From NCBI GenBank assembly GCA_016630905.1, contig WBMQ01000007.1, positions 806,001 through 870,000 of the forward strand: a DNA stretch of 64,000 nucleotides, given 5' to 3'. Shown here piece by piece: positions 1 to 11,099 of this stretch; position 1 is the stretch's first letter, and each line of letters opens with the position of its first letter. Under the pieces are notes generated by a model. The model was given only the letters and a program-made list of their open reading frames with translations, ran no database searches and was not told the DNA's origin. This DNA comes from Capillidium heterosporum (taxonomy: Eukaryota; Entomophthoromycota; Entomophthoromycetes; Entomophthorales; Capillidiaceae). A program made the translations under genes and the position numbers.

Positions 1-750
1 AAATTGGAGACCGCCTTGAGTTAGCTTTTTACTACCTATATTTGATAATGGGAAAGGGTTTTCTAAGTATAAGAATGTGTACTAAATTTCATATGTATTA
101 TCCCAGCATCAGTTTTTTTATACAATACAAATTTACTTTATGTTTTGGATGTATAGGATAATCAATTTTAAAATTCCATATGCGATTAAGCAATGAGAAT
201 CTGCTATAGAAAAATTTCAATAAAAAGAGTTTCATTTTATGAATAAAAAATAGATATAAATTTACATAGTATTAGAAATATCCGACTACTTGCATCAAAA
301 CCTTGAGAACAAAATACCGATTTTTATTGATTCAACTCTCTTTCTGCAGTAGAACTCTATTGCATCCCTAACCAAAGGGAAGGTGCAAAGATTTTCAAGT
401 TTTAATTTGAGTTATTAATGGTTTAAAGTTGATATACTTTCGAAGGCGATGGTAGCCACCATTCACTGGAGCCTTAGGTTGAAATAGAGTAGATATCGGA
501 GCTGTTTAGGAATAAGGAATCATTTAAGAATATTCATATTCAAGTAGATCTTTCACCATTACTACTTTTCCAAAACATTAGATATGAAAAATACTCGCCA
601 TCTACAAATTGTATACCAATACTGCAAATATCCATAAAAAATTCGAAACTTATAAAATCTCCAATCCAACATAATTTCCAGTTAAAGGATATATCAGAAA
701 TTCAAATATATAAAAACTTATTAATTAAATAATCAATAAAAAACAACAAA
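1..750. other. Intergenic, no gene seen
   Basis: A+T-rich sequence with stops in all frames. I see no coding exon, RNA gene or long repeat. Confidence 0.6.
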
Positions 751-2691
751 TTAACCTCTATAGATATCAATTAGCTTTTGGTCTACATCATACTTCCCCC
801 GAAACTCCCTTATTTTATCTAGCATATAAGCCGCATCCATCTTACCAATCGCAAGTGGGCATTTGACAGCCAATTCTAGCATATCCATCACCAACATGAC
901 TCTAAACTGAACGTCAGTAATGTCGACATTTAGCTCTAGGTGCTCATTGAAATGTATGAAGTTCAGATAGACGAAGATGCAGCTCGGTAGACACCTAAAC
1001 TGGAACTGACGGAACTGGAAGTATAGACTGTTGTTGATAGTTTCCGACAGTACATCATTCGAACTAATACCTAAACTTCGATACTTGTACAGGTACGCAT
1101 TTAAAGCCCTCAATAAACGCTTTAGACTTTTCATCGGTAGCAACCAATTTACTAGCAACGTTCTTGAGATGTATAGGTACAATATAAAAGTATATGCACA
1201 GTAAGAGGTGTACAGTTCGAAGGATCTTGATGGTATCCGAAATTTGCAATTTAACAGGTTTAGGGCTTAATAATAGTATGGGGAGAAGTAATACTAAATA
1301 CCCGTTGAGAGTAAGTTGGGAGTAGCGCATGTCGGACATTTTAGAATGCTTAGTGCAGTGCGAGTTTGCAAAAGGGTATATGAAGGAAGAAGTCGGCGTT
1401 ACCTTGAAGCTTAGTAAACTACAGTAGGCTTGAGGTGGCCAAATCGGTGTCCCAGTTATAGCTTCCAGATGCAGCATCATGGGGACGAACATATGCTTAG
1501 GTACGCGAAGCTCAGTTAAGGACAAGTTGTCAAAGTTGGGATGGAAGAGCTGAAGACGCTTAATGTGGTGGTAGACGAGATACATCATGTCGCGAATGTT
1601 TGTGAACGTGAAAGGTTTCTTCAGCTTGCTGATGTAGGGGTAGTAGTCGATAGTGAAGTCGTCTAGGACCTTTTTCATCCTTTCTAAATCCAAATCAGTT
1701 GAAGTTGAAGTTCTTATGGACGTAAGTTGGAGTGACGGTTTGGATCTCCAAAAACTCGCGGAAGTAGTACATCCCATACGAAACGCCCCTCAACTGGATC
1801 TACATTCGATCCTTCAAAATAAGTTGCACCTTCTATACCAATTAGATCCAATCGGAGCATGCGGCCCATTTGAAGTGCTAGGCTATAGTAATGTAGCTTG
1901 AGGTCGTAGTTACAGTCCATGCCGGCGACGCGACTCAAAAGTAGTAAGGCTTTGAGGTTGTTTATAGAAGGCTCGTTATAAGCATCCGGTAACATTCTTT
2001 TTGCTAATGCGAATACGTAACTAAATATGGTTGCGAAGCTGAAGTCATCCGTATAGTCGGCAAACCTACTTAATAAAGCTAGAAAGGCACAGGCTAGAAG
2101 GTTGGGTTTTTGGTGTTTGATAGCAGCATAGATCTCACTCTGCTTGAAAACAGAGTTGTAGGCTGATAGGTAACAGCCTAGAGAATGAAAGCCAAGTTGA
2201 AGGAACTTACCGTAATCAATAGGGGTCAAGGGGTCAGCAGTCTTGAGGTTGAAGCTAGTTCGACTTCGAACAGACGTTCGCTGCGAAGCGCAGGTGCTGA
2301 TACAGTCGATGGTCTGTTTGGAAGCTGCATTTATAATATCCTCGATTCGTTTCACTCTGTAGTAAATCGATTCTTTGTCCACTATTGCTAAATAGTCTTT
2401 GTCTTTCAAAAGTTGCAGCTGCTTGGAAACCCATATCAGGTATTGGATTATATGAAAGTATATCGCATTTGAATCATCGGATATCAGTTGAGATGAATTC
2501 AAAGTATTTATCGAAAGCTTATGTCGAAGTACCTTTATCAACTCAGCGATACCTTTGGTTTGGGATTCGATAACTTGGATACGTGAGTCTAGTGTCAAAA
2601 GTAAACTTCGTCTGGCGGTTGGTTTATTCCTTCGAAATACGTTGTCTTCAGATGGTTTGCAAATTCGTATGGTTAGTTCTTTCCTAGCCAT
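751..2691 (-). pseudogene. Fungal transcription factor (fungal_trans domain) without zinc cluster, frame broken
   Basis: This resembles the middle homology (fungal_trans) region of Zn2Cys6 regulators. The first frame (2691 down to 1714) starts with a basic linker (RRNKPTARRS), then a short leucine-rich coiled coil, then the helical middle region with motifs such as GMDCNYDLKLHYYSLALQMG followed by MLRLDLIG. No CxxC zinc cluster is found in the open frame or in about 200 bases upstream, so the DNA-binding head is missing. The frame then changes near 1714-1777 and again near 1060-1180 before ending at 751. The first change could be a 38-nt intron ending in ..CTGATTTGGATTTAG, but its donor (GTCCAT) is unusual and a rival frame reads plausibly through the same bases. 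The second has no good intron. Either a decayed regulator or a gene disturbed by sequence errors. Family call fairly sure, state uncertain. Confidence 0.6.
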
Positions 2692-3911
2692 CTTGAGTTA
2701 ATGAACCTAAACCGGCGACTTGGTGCTGTCAATCTGTCGAAAATCCGGATGCTATATAATAAGTCGATGATGATTATACTTGGCAATTGAAGCTTCGGAA
2801 GTCGTCGGTAAATTGGCAAAGTACAACATCAATGGACTCTGGAAATTGAGTGTTGAGAAACTTTACGAATTAAAGTTGAGTCAGTTGTAGTAATTCAATT
2901 CTAGTGAAATATCCGAAAGGACTAATTAGCTGAAAAGTGAGAGATCGGCAATTAAATCCAAGAATTGTTGGATTTACTTCCTTCTAATAGTATTTGTAGA
3001 GTGTCATCCTAACTTAGGCCAGTAGCTTCCACCTTTCAAGTATTTGAACTCCAACATGGAACTGTCACTGGTATTAGAATATGGATGATTTTAAAGCCGT
3101 ACATTGCTTTTAAAATGTTTAGAATTCCATATATAAAGGTGAGGCAATAATCCTAATTGAATAGGGTACTAAAAGATATAAATCACATAGTATAAAACAA
3201 ATGTATAGGAAGTTACTGGACTGAGCTAGCACTTTTCACTTAAAAATTAGATTCAAAAAATTATTATTTGCAAAAAACCCTCATACTGTTTAGCATGCTA
3301 TATTGGAGCCCTTTAAAGCGACGTAAAGGAGAGTTGACGAGTTTTCCATATTCATATCTACTTAATAAAATGGTAGACATACGTCAAAAGTGTAAACTAT
3401 ATCCATACGTTGGTATTTAAACCTAACATTAAGATGTCAGATGTTCTATAAATTTTTCAAAGTTAACCTCTGATTAAACTTCGCTTACAATTGTACGTAT
3501 CAGGTGTGTTGCTAAATGTGGATATGCAGTATCCTTTTAAAGTATGGTATTCGAATAAAATTAAGGTCCTTACTACTAAATATGTATGTTGTATAGTATT
3601 GCGACCACCTGTGGATATTGGACTCAATAAATTATAAAGATAAACTAAAAAGGTTGAACTCGCCATCTATATTGTTGCCAATGTTTAATGAAACGCTGCA
3701 AATGTGAAATTTATACTTTCAGTATATACAAATAAAAACGTTATAGAACAGACACAAAACTAGATAATATAGACTACAATATATATAACTACTATTATTA
3801 AATTCAAAGTTCAGTACTTAGTAACTATATAAGCTCCATTAAATAAATGAAATTTTCAAGTCAGGCTATCTAGAAAAAAAGGTATCTAACCCTATTTGTA
3901 ACTATCTCTAG
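2692..3911. other. Intergenic, no gene seen
   Basis: A+T-rich. One 67-codon open frame on the minus strand (3463-3666) has no recognisable features and I do not call it. Confidence 0.5.
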
Positions 3912-4668
3912 TTACAAAGTGGATTGCTGTATATCGGTGTTATGCTGTATCGACATAAAAATGCGGTCTAACCTATCTTGTACCACTACTAAAGTCTCAT
4001 TGACACAGTTCAATCTGCGCTTCGCCTCAATAAGCTTCTCAATAGAATCTTGAAGCTTAGGTGGATGAGCTAACTCTACGTACCCATTCAATTCTAGAAA
4101 TAAGCAAATTAAAGATTAAATCAAAAAATAAAACTAGGCTCGTACCTTCCAACAGCCGCTTTATCAAATTTTGAAGCTGTACCTGACTCTCTTTGACCTT
4201 GAGTATTTTGGTGTCCATTTCGTAAACTACAGGAGAAAGTAAATTGATAAGGTAGTTCGAAATGACTGGTTCTTCATTTTCGTCAATACTTGTCTCTTCA
4301 ATAATTTCGGGGGTTGTCAAGTCAGTTGTCTCTAATGGTTCTGAAGGTTTGGGATTAGAAACTAGGTTAGGGAATAAGGTAGCTTCAACTTCAGTTGGGT
4401 TCTCAAGTTCAGGTGAGTCATTGAGATTCATAGCTAACATGGAAGGTAGGACTTGATCAGTAACTGGTTCGATAACGACTGAGGGAGACGAATTGGTAGC
4501 TTTAGTTGGTGGTAGAGCCGGACTTTTGGGGCCTGGTTTCGATGGCTTATCTGACTTATTGTTGGATTCAATTGTATTTGGTTTTGAAGCTTGGGCTTGT
4601 TGTTGGGATGTAGGTTTAGCTTTGGACTGTATAGGTGATGTTGGCTTTTTGAGTGGTGCTTCCTTCAT
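3912..4668 (-). CDS. Snapin-like protein (BLOC-1 / BORC subunit)
   Basis: Two exons. The first carries a long Pro/Ser/Lys/Gln/Glu-rich, probably disordered, N-terminal part. The second starts after an intron at about 4096-4146 (GTACGA...TTTCTAG) and ends at 3912. Across the junction the protein reads as the snapin coiled coil: KVKESQVQLQNLI, then LLEELNGYVEL, then IEKLIEAKRRLNCVNETL and VVVQDRLDRIF. This follows the order and spacing of metazoan snapin (ESQVELREQI...LLNARRRVVLVNNIL...QERL). Snapin is a small coiled-coil subunit shared by BLOC-1 and BORC, acting in endosome/lysosome (vacuole) positioning and sorting. The start is uncertain: an in-frame ATG at 4770 would add 34 residues. I prefer 4668, where the polar low-complexity region begins. 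Confidence 0.72.
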
Positions 4669-4770
4669 TATGGGATATGATAAGACGTAATAGTTGGAAA
4701 CCTGAATTGCAAAAGTTGATCTGAAACTAGATTGGCTTTTAGAGCCAATAAAGGAAAGTCTACAATCCAT

Positions 4771-5220
4771 TCCAAATTAAATGTATCGTAAAACCAAAAT
4801 ATAAATTAGATTAAGATACATTCGGTATGGAATGGAATGATGTTTAAATCTGCTAATCCCAATAGCATTAGAGCTAATAGTTGAAATATGTGCTGTCTAC
4901 ATAATTCATAGCACATATAGATCACTGAATTTATTGGATAGATTAATGGTATGATAGAATTTAGCCTACATACGATCAATTTCATCGATTACTGTATTCT
5001 AAGTTTAGATAACTAGAATGTATAAAAAATTTACAAGATAGTATATTACTATACGAACGTAAAGAGAGGTCAACATTAGTTTATTTGAATATTTAGGATG
5101 GCGCGTTTTAAGAACTCCCTGTGTAAATTATATACAGTATATATAGCAAAGGCATCACTACAAAAGCTTATCAAAAATTAAAAGGCAATAGGATATATAT
5201 TTAATGGAGTGCACAATCCC
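4771..5220. other. Intergenic, no gene seen
   Basis: A+T-rich spacer between the upstream end of the snapin-like gene and the 3' end of the poly(A) polymerase gene. Confidence 0.6.
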
Positions 5221-6878
5221 TTACATTAAATAGCTAAGATAAAAATATTTATCCCAAGCTGATCTATCATCTACTACAAATTTAACTCCTCGTAGATTCC
5301 CTTTCAAAACCTTACGGTGCTCGTCCATCTCAGCAGAAATGTAGACACATTCACCCAACAATGAGGTCTGCCTCTGTCGCTTACCTGGTTTCTCTTTGTG
5401 CACCATGTTGTACTCGTAGATCCATTTGGTCATAGCTTTGAACGCCTCCTCAAACGACTTCTTAATGAAAGGGCCGCGGCGCACGTTCTGCATGACGTTG
5501 TTGTTCTCATCTTGGGGGTCCAGCAGCATATACTGCGAGGTCTCGGCGCTGAAGGCCTTAAATGTATTTTAATCCAAGTAATTTAATCTGAAAAATAAAT
5601 TACCCGTTTGAAGTAGGCACCTCCATCGGTTAGACGAATACCTACATTTCGGAAGTTGAAGTTCTCACCATACAGCTCTAGAAATTCGAAAAGAAGAGTA
5701 GCCGTGTTCTTTTTGGGGTCTATCACCCCTTTCTTCAGATATGGGTGCATCTATATTAGATAAAAGGATTTTAGTGCAAGGTGTCGTTTTAAATAGTTAC
5801 CTGGAAAAAACTGATCACAAGTAAAGTAGTCCCATAAGAACCCATACCACCTTCGTAGGGGATGTTCAGATTCCGGTTGGCTAAAAAAAGCTTAATAAAC
5901 AGAATTATAGGCCGTAGAGAAGGGATATCATCCAAAAACTTTTTTACGAGGTCTCCACTTTCGAGACCACTGGTGGTATTCAAGGAGATATCGATTTCGA
6001 TGTTAGTTTGAATATGAACCATGTTGATAATCGGGATCTCAATACAGAAGATTACTACATAAATATGCTTATGAAAAATACCTTGGCTTTCTCTCTTAAA
6101 TCGACTTTGCGGAACTGTCGCGAATGTATGATCTTACTGTTTAACTCTCGCAACGCCTTTATAATTCCAGCTTTGGTAGCACCACTCTGGGATGGGATGG
6201 ATATGGAAATATCCAGGTCGCTAAAATTGGCTCAGTTTTGAAAGGGTTGAAGTGGTACCTCTGAGGAAGGTAGAGCCCAGTATGGAAGGAACCATATAGG
6301 TCGACTTGGGCATCAGACCAGATTTCAACGGCCATTGTTCGAATTATGTTGGTGAGCCACTGTTTCACCGCAATTTCGGCCGGAGTTGGTTGCATGTAAG
6401 TTATGAAAGCTTCCATCTCCTTCTGCATCCTAAAAATAAAAAGTGTAAAAAAGATGTTCCAGCTACTTTTGAATTAATAAACTTACCTCTGAGGTGGTGT
6501 CAAGTCGTAAGTGTAGTCGAATTCATCGAACCACGGCGTCAACTTCTCTTCAGTGAGGTACTGGCTGCTGTAAGAGTTGTCTACTACATTTCCCAACTCC
6601 ATAAAGTCATCGTCTTCATCTTCATCTTGGCTTGATACTAAACTAATTGTACCGTTGCTAAAGCTGTTTCGATCAATTGGAGGTGGAATGTAGAGTTGCT
6701 TCTTGGGCTTCACTGTCTCGGATTCTAAATTTTAAAATTTCGAATTTGGAAACTACTTACTTGTTAGGTCGACTATCTCTCCGACTACAGTTGGTGGTGA
6801 GGAACTCAATTCTTTTGACCTGCCGAATACATTTTTTGGTTGGTAGTCGCGTCTACCTCTCTTCCCACGCTTGTCCAT
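5221..6878 (-). CDS. TRF4: TRF4/5-type non-canonical poly(A) polymerase (TRAMP complex)
   Basis: At least six exons with short introns; the start codon at 6876-6878 opens MDKRGKRGRRDYQPKN. A basic/acidic leader leads to the nucleotidyltransferase core. The motif GSFHTGLYLPQ is followed, across an intron near 6205-6250, by SDLDISISIPSQSG, giving the GS...DxD metal-binding pair. The third catalytic aspartate lies in MVHIQTNIEIDIS. The poly(A)-polymerase-associated domain follows: LRPIILFIKLFLANRNLN, then GMGSYGTTLLVISFFQ, MHPYLKK and ELYGENFNFRNVGI. These are hallmarks of S. cerevisiae Trf4/Trf5, S. pombe Cid14 and human PAPD5/7, nuclear enzymes that add short oligo(A) tails to aberrant RNAs for exosome degradation. 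Length of about 460 residues fits. All junctions I checked keep frame, and it looks intact. Confidence 0.9.
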
Positions 6879-7475
6879 TGTCTATTTTGATAATTTTTTC
6901 GAGAGTTGCTGAGTTTGAATGATGGTTCAAGTTTTGTTGATTGAACTAATATAAACTTGGAAAAGAATTAGTACTTTAAGCAAACCAAGTTAACGTTTTT
7001 CCAAAGTAGCAAATAATATATCCCTATTATTTAGCTTTTGAATGGCAGCTTCAATATCGTAAAAGCTAGAAAAATACAATGTTTATCATCTGAATTTGCT
7101 ACTCAAGTTATATATATGTCCCTGCTATATAACTGTATATTCTTTTCCTTTATATCAACACTTATTATATAACACTATAAAATCTATATAATTAATGACG
7201 CTTTCTTTTATCTCAAAGTAAAAAGTAAAATACAAGCAAAAGCTTCTATCAAATAGGATTCTATCGAGATTATCCAAAAATTCCATCAGAAAATTGATTT
7301 CAGCTCAGATTCATTTTACCAGCTTTTAAATTGAAAATTGTCAATCACAACAGGAATAGTGCGATATTAATATCAACCTAATATATCTATTTTACAACAC
7401 TATGATCGGTGCAGTCAGAAAAGAATCTTATTTAAAGTTCCTCTACAACTTTTTGGATGTCTTTACCACTTTATT
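6879..7475. other. Divergent intergenic promoter region
   Basis: Lies between the divergently transcribed poly(A) polymerase (minus) and secreted repeat protein (plus). A+T-rich, no open frame of note. Confidence 0.6.
7429..7437 (+). promoter_or_regulatory. Possible TATA box of the secreted repeat protein
   Basis: TATTTAAAG lies 47 bases upstream of the ATG at 7476. Position fits a TATA element, but the region is A+T-rich, so chance is a real alternative. Confidence 0.3.
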
Positions 7476-9803
7476 ATGTTGAACGTACGCAAACTTAAAG
7501 CCTTAACTTTGATAGTTATCCAGCTGCAGTACACTTTGATAAGTGCCATCAACCCGAAATCCTATAACAAAGGTTACAACAGCTACGACACTTACGACGA
7601 TGGAGATACGTATCCAGTTATCCCGATCAAAAGTGACAAGGGAAATGGAAGTGAAAATGGCAAAGGTAGCGATAAAACACCACCTCCAAACCCTGTGAAG
7701 GAGGAAGTGAAGCCAGTCGACAAGGTTGAGCAAAAACCTTCTGATACAATCAAGGACCCGTTCAATCGAGGACCTGACTCTGCGTTGCCTTCTGACTTAG
7801 TAAATATCGACTTTACTCAAGAGACAAATCCATTCAAGCCCAAAGATACCAACGGTGACTCAGGCTCAGGACCAAATAAAAACCCAATCCCAATTGAAGG
7901 ATTAAATGATATTGGCAACGGTGTCAAAGTTCCACCAAGCAACGTTGATTCAGCTATAAAAGATCCATTCAATCGTGACCCTAGCTCGAAACTACCTACT
8001 GACATCCTTAGCCCCAACTTTGATCAGTCGAACAACCCATTCGCACCTGGAAGTTTGAACAAACCTGGGGAAAGCAATCCTAAACCTTCTGACGGAAGCA
8101 GCGGGAACAATGGTGAACCTAAGCCATTTGAATGGATATTACCTTCCGATCTGGATAGTATATTCAATGAACCCGACAACTCCAATCCCAGCTCAAAGCC
8201 TGAGAAGCAAACTAGTAGCCCCGATCCAAAGCCTGATAAGGAGGCTGGTAACCCGAGTTTGGGACCCAATGATTTCGATCCTAGTAAGTTCCCATCGTTG
8301 ACACCTGACAACTCCAATCCCAACCCCAATCCAAAGCCCGATAAGGAAGCTGGTAACCCCACCCTGGGGCCTAACGACTTTGACCCTAGCCAATTCCCAT
8401 GGTTAGCACCCGATAACCAAAAACAACCTCAAACATCTGATCAAGGCCAGGTCCAGCCCTCAAAGGATACCGCGAACCCAGATCCGAGCCAGTTCCCATG
8501 GTTAACACCCAGTAATCAAAACCAACCTCAAAATCCCGACCAAGGCCAAACTCAACCCCCAAAAGATAGTACAAACCCTGACCTGACAACTCAGCCTCCA
8601 ACGAACCCTATCCAAGTGGAACTCCCCACCAGTCTCAACCCAGACCTATTTCCACCCAACCCCTTCACCCAAATCAACCCATTCACCACCTGGTTGCCGT
8701 TCCGTTACCTGAATTACGTCCCACTCGCCTCCAAACCTTCGATGCTGCTGTCTGGTCCCCTGTTGAACGCCTTCTTCAGCTATCTTTTAGGAAATCCTAC
8801 CGGTCCAGGCCGGTGCCACAACGTCAACCGCTGCTTAGAGCTGAAACTCGTCTCTGGTCACCCCGAACCTGAGAGTCTAGCTGCTTACTTGGGTATGTTG
8901 AACGGCATCCGGTGCGGTATGTCAGCCACCACTCAGATCAAAATCACCCAACAGACTACCTTCACTACGACGACTACCGGACACATGGCCCAGATGCAGT
9001 ACCAAGGCTTGAACCAGCAGTACGTCATCGACAAGGGGGTTGTACCGGCCTCCTTGGATCTGGTGATGACGGCTTTGGGCCCCAATGGTGTCTTAGGTAT
9101 TGTCGAATCGGTCATCGGTGGTCCCAACAAGCCCGGTTTAGTTCTATCTGTATTAGGTCCAAATGGTGTCCTAGGTATCTTGCAATCCATTTTTGGTGGA
9201 GGTGGACACTCTGGTCTGCTAGGTATGTTTTTTGGGGGTCCCGGTATCTTTGGGATCTTTGCCTCTATCTTCGGTGGTCTAGGGTACAAGGGTCTGTTAC
9301 CTACCATCTTTGGTAAGAACGGTGTCATGGGGATCTTAGGCACCATTTTTGGTGGTGGTGGTAACGCCGGTTTGGTACCTAGTATCCTGGGTCAGAACGG
9401 AGTGCAAGGTATCTTGGACTCTGTCTTCTTTGGCACTACGGTAGGTGCTTCCTTAGGTGAAAGTAGTCTAGGTGCACGTGGCTACGATCCCAGCGCTACC
9501 ATCCAGCAATTCACCCAAGCGAACACTCAATATAAAATAGAGACTCCACCTATCAACTACGTCGTCATTAAGACTACTAAGCCTAATACCATCCAGATCG
9601 ACAAGCAGGGTCCCAATCTATGGGTGTATTTCCCTCCTCTGAACGTTGACAACATGGTTGATGTTACTCAGTATATTTTGGTTGGACCTGAAAAGGGTAT
9701 TAACATCGACATGCGGGGAGAGTTCACATTGCGCTTGGATCCTAATTACAGCTACCAGGTCAATGCTACTACCTACCGTGGTAGAGGCGGCTTCGGATAT
9801 TAG
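7476..9803 (+). CDS. Secreted repeat protein, Pro/Asn/Asp-rich with C-terminal Gly-rich 26-residue repeats
   Basis: A single 775-codon open frame, unusual here for having no intron. Residues 1-24 look like a signal peptide (hydrophobic TLIVIQLQYTLISA). Residues 25 to about 395 are low-complexity Pro/Asn/Asp/Lys/Gln sequence with degenerate internal repeats: IKDPFNRGPDS...LPSDL recurs as IKDPFNRDPSS...LPTDI, and FDPSKFPSLTPDN recurs as FDPSQFPWLAPDN and PDPSQFPWLTPSN. Residues around 395-530 form a more ordered region with a few cysteines (GRCHNVNRCLEL and GIRCGM). Residues 534-663 are five 26-residue Gly-rich hydrophobic repeats, and a roughly 110-residue tail ends in TTYRGRGGFGY. Codons of the ordered and repeat parts are markedly richer in G+C than surrounding DNA, as in highly expressed genes. 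No family recognised; an extracellular structural, coating or adhesive role is inference. Confidence 0.85.
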   Translation: MLNVRKLKALTLIVIQLQYTLISAINPKSYNKGYNSYDTYDDGDTYPVIPIKSDKGNGSENGKGSDKTPPPNPVKEEVKPVDKVEQKPSDTIKDPFNRGPDSALPSDLVNIDFTQETNPFKPKDTNGDSGSGPNKNPIPIEGLNDIGNGVKVPPSNVDSAIKDPFNRDPSSKLPTDILSPNFDQSNNPFAPGSLNKPGESNPKPSDGSSGNNGEPKPFEWILPSDLDSIFNEPDNSNPSSKPEKQTSSPDPKPDKEAGNPSLGPNDFDPSKFPSLTPDNSNPNPNPKPDKEAGNPTLGPNDFDPSQFPWLAPDNQKQPQTSDQGQVQPSKDTANPDPSQFPWLTPSNQNQPQNPDQGQTQPPKDSTNPDLTTQPPTNPIQVELPTSLNPDLFPPNPFTQINPFTTWLPFRYLNYVPLASKPSMLLSGPLLNAFFSYLLGNPTGPGRCHNVNRCLELKLVSGHPEPESLAAYLGMLNGIRCGMSATTQIKITQQTTFTTTTTGHMAQMQYQGLNQQYVIDKGVVPASLDLVMTALGPNGVLGIVESVIGGPNKPGLVLSVLGPNGVLGILQSIFGGGGHSGLLGMFFGGPGIFGIFASIFGGLGYKGLLPTIFGKNGVMGILGTIFGGGGNAGLVPSILGQNGVQGILDSVFFGTTVGASLGESSLGARGYDPSATIQQFTQANTQYKIETPPINYVVIKTTKPNTIQIDKQGPNLWVYFPPLNVDNMVDVTQYILVGPEKGINIDMRGEFTLRLDPNYSYQVNATTYRGRGGFGY
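9075..9464 (+). repeat. Five tandem 26-residue (78 bp) Gly-rich coding repeats
   Basis: Units begin at residues 534, 560, 586, 612 and 638 of the secreted protein, with consensus (L/F)G.NGV.GI..SIFGGGG..GL...I. Example starts are LGPNGVLGIVESV, LGPNGVLGILQSI, FGGPGIFGIFASI, FGKNGVMGILGTI and LGQNGVQGILDSV. Register is kept exactly over all five copies; the last one degenerates in its second half. Confidence 0.85.
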
Positions 9804-11099
9804 GATTAATTTAACTGATACAAAATAAAGTTTGTATATTTTGAGATGCTTTTTCTCGATTGTTGATAGAATGTACTTTCCCTTTTACTATACTTTTTCC
9901 ACATTTAATTTAGAAGCTCTATAAGATACAAAAGTAAAATAGTACGCCTAACAACAATGGCTAAATGCAGTTATATATTTCAAGTACCACCTGTGTCTTT
10001 CTTATACAGCTCAACTCTCTAAAATGCCAGTAATTGAACAATATAAATAGGACAGGTAATAAATCTTTATACTATTCAAGTATAAAGACAGGCATATTTC
10101 ATCATAAATGTGTGTATCAATAAAATATAGCTTTATTAGTTTCAGATTGAAATTGTTTTCCTTAATTTACAATTTATTATACATATAGCAAGAATACTAC
10201 TTATATAAAAAGGTAGTGACTGGTCACTAGCTAATACATCGCCGAGTAGTGGATCTCTTGGCTTTGATTTAAATGCCTTTCTATCTTTTTTGTATTTGGT
10301 TTTAGGTTTTGACAAATCTAAATAAATTTTTAGGTACTTTCATTTGAACTTGTATTATAGTCTCTTTAATATATGTACTTTTGAATGGATTTCAAAAAGG
10401 TTTTACGAAATGAGCTTTTGAAATCTCTTTATGGTAAATCCTTGGTTTGCTTTACCTACATAATTGTATATCCAAACTCATCTTACTGTACCAAAATATT
10501 AACAAATATATATGTATAGTCAAATATCTTTTATAGAAAGTAGGTAGTGAATTAACTAAATTTTTAAAGTGGGTTGAAGTGTGTTAGTTATTTATACATA
10601 TCTGTTTAAACGTTATAGAAGGTCTTTCACCATTATCTGTAAAATATACTTGAATAGCAACAGCTTTTTAATGTGAAGCCGATATGTATCCACTTGAAAA
10701 AGCGTATAAAGCGAACTTTACATATATCTTTTAAAAGTATTATATTTTAATTAAAATGTACAAAGTATTGTAAAGAATAATTTAAAATATTTTATATATA
10801 TCTACAATTGCTTTTTTATACAGTAACTTATTTGTATGATATTGAGCTTACTAATATTTAATTTATCAACTATACTGCTACGATTTACACTATAGGTTAG
10901 CAAGAATGTACAAGTTGCACCAAACTTTCAATATAAAACTTTGAAAGATTGATATAGTCCAACAGCTTCATAACATTTAGTTTGAAATAGAAACTATTAT
11001 ATACAAGCCAAAAAAAATCTTACCATATGTATCAATGAGATACTTGACAGCTACATTTAATATTCCTTATATAAGAACCTAAAGAGCAAAGATAGCAAC
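9804..11099. other. Intergenic between convergent genes, no gene seen
   Basis: About 1.3 kb, A+T-rich. A 13-nt string at about 10248-10260 resembling the 5' part of 5.8S rRNA is too short to call. Confidence 0.55.

Noticed and set aside
3463-3666. 67-codon minus-strand open frame
   Set aside because: No composition, motif or promoter support beyond chance in A+T-rich DNA.
8912-9346. Open frames on both strands overlapping the secreted repeat gene
   Set aside because: Shadows of the G+C-rich repeat coding frame.
10240-10265. String GTGGATCTCTTGGCT resembling the start of 5.8S rRNA
   Set aside because: Only about 13 matching bases; the flanks do not continue as 5.8S and no 18S or 28S sequence is nearby.
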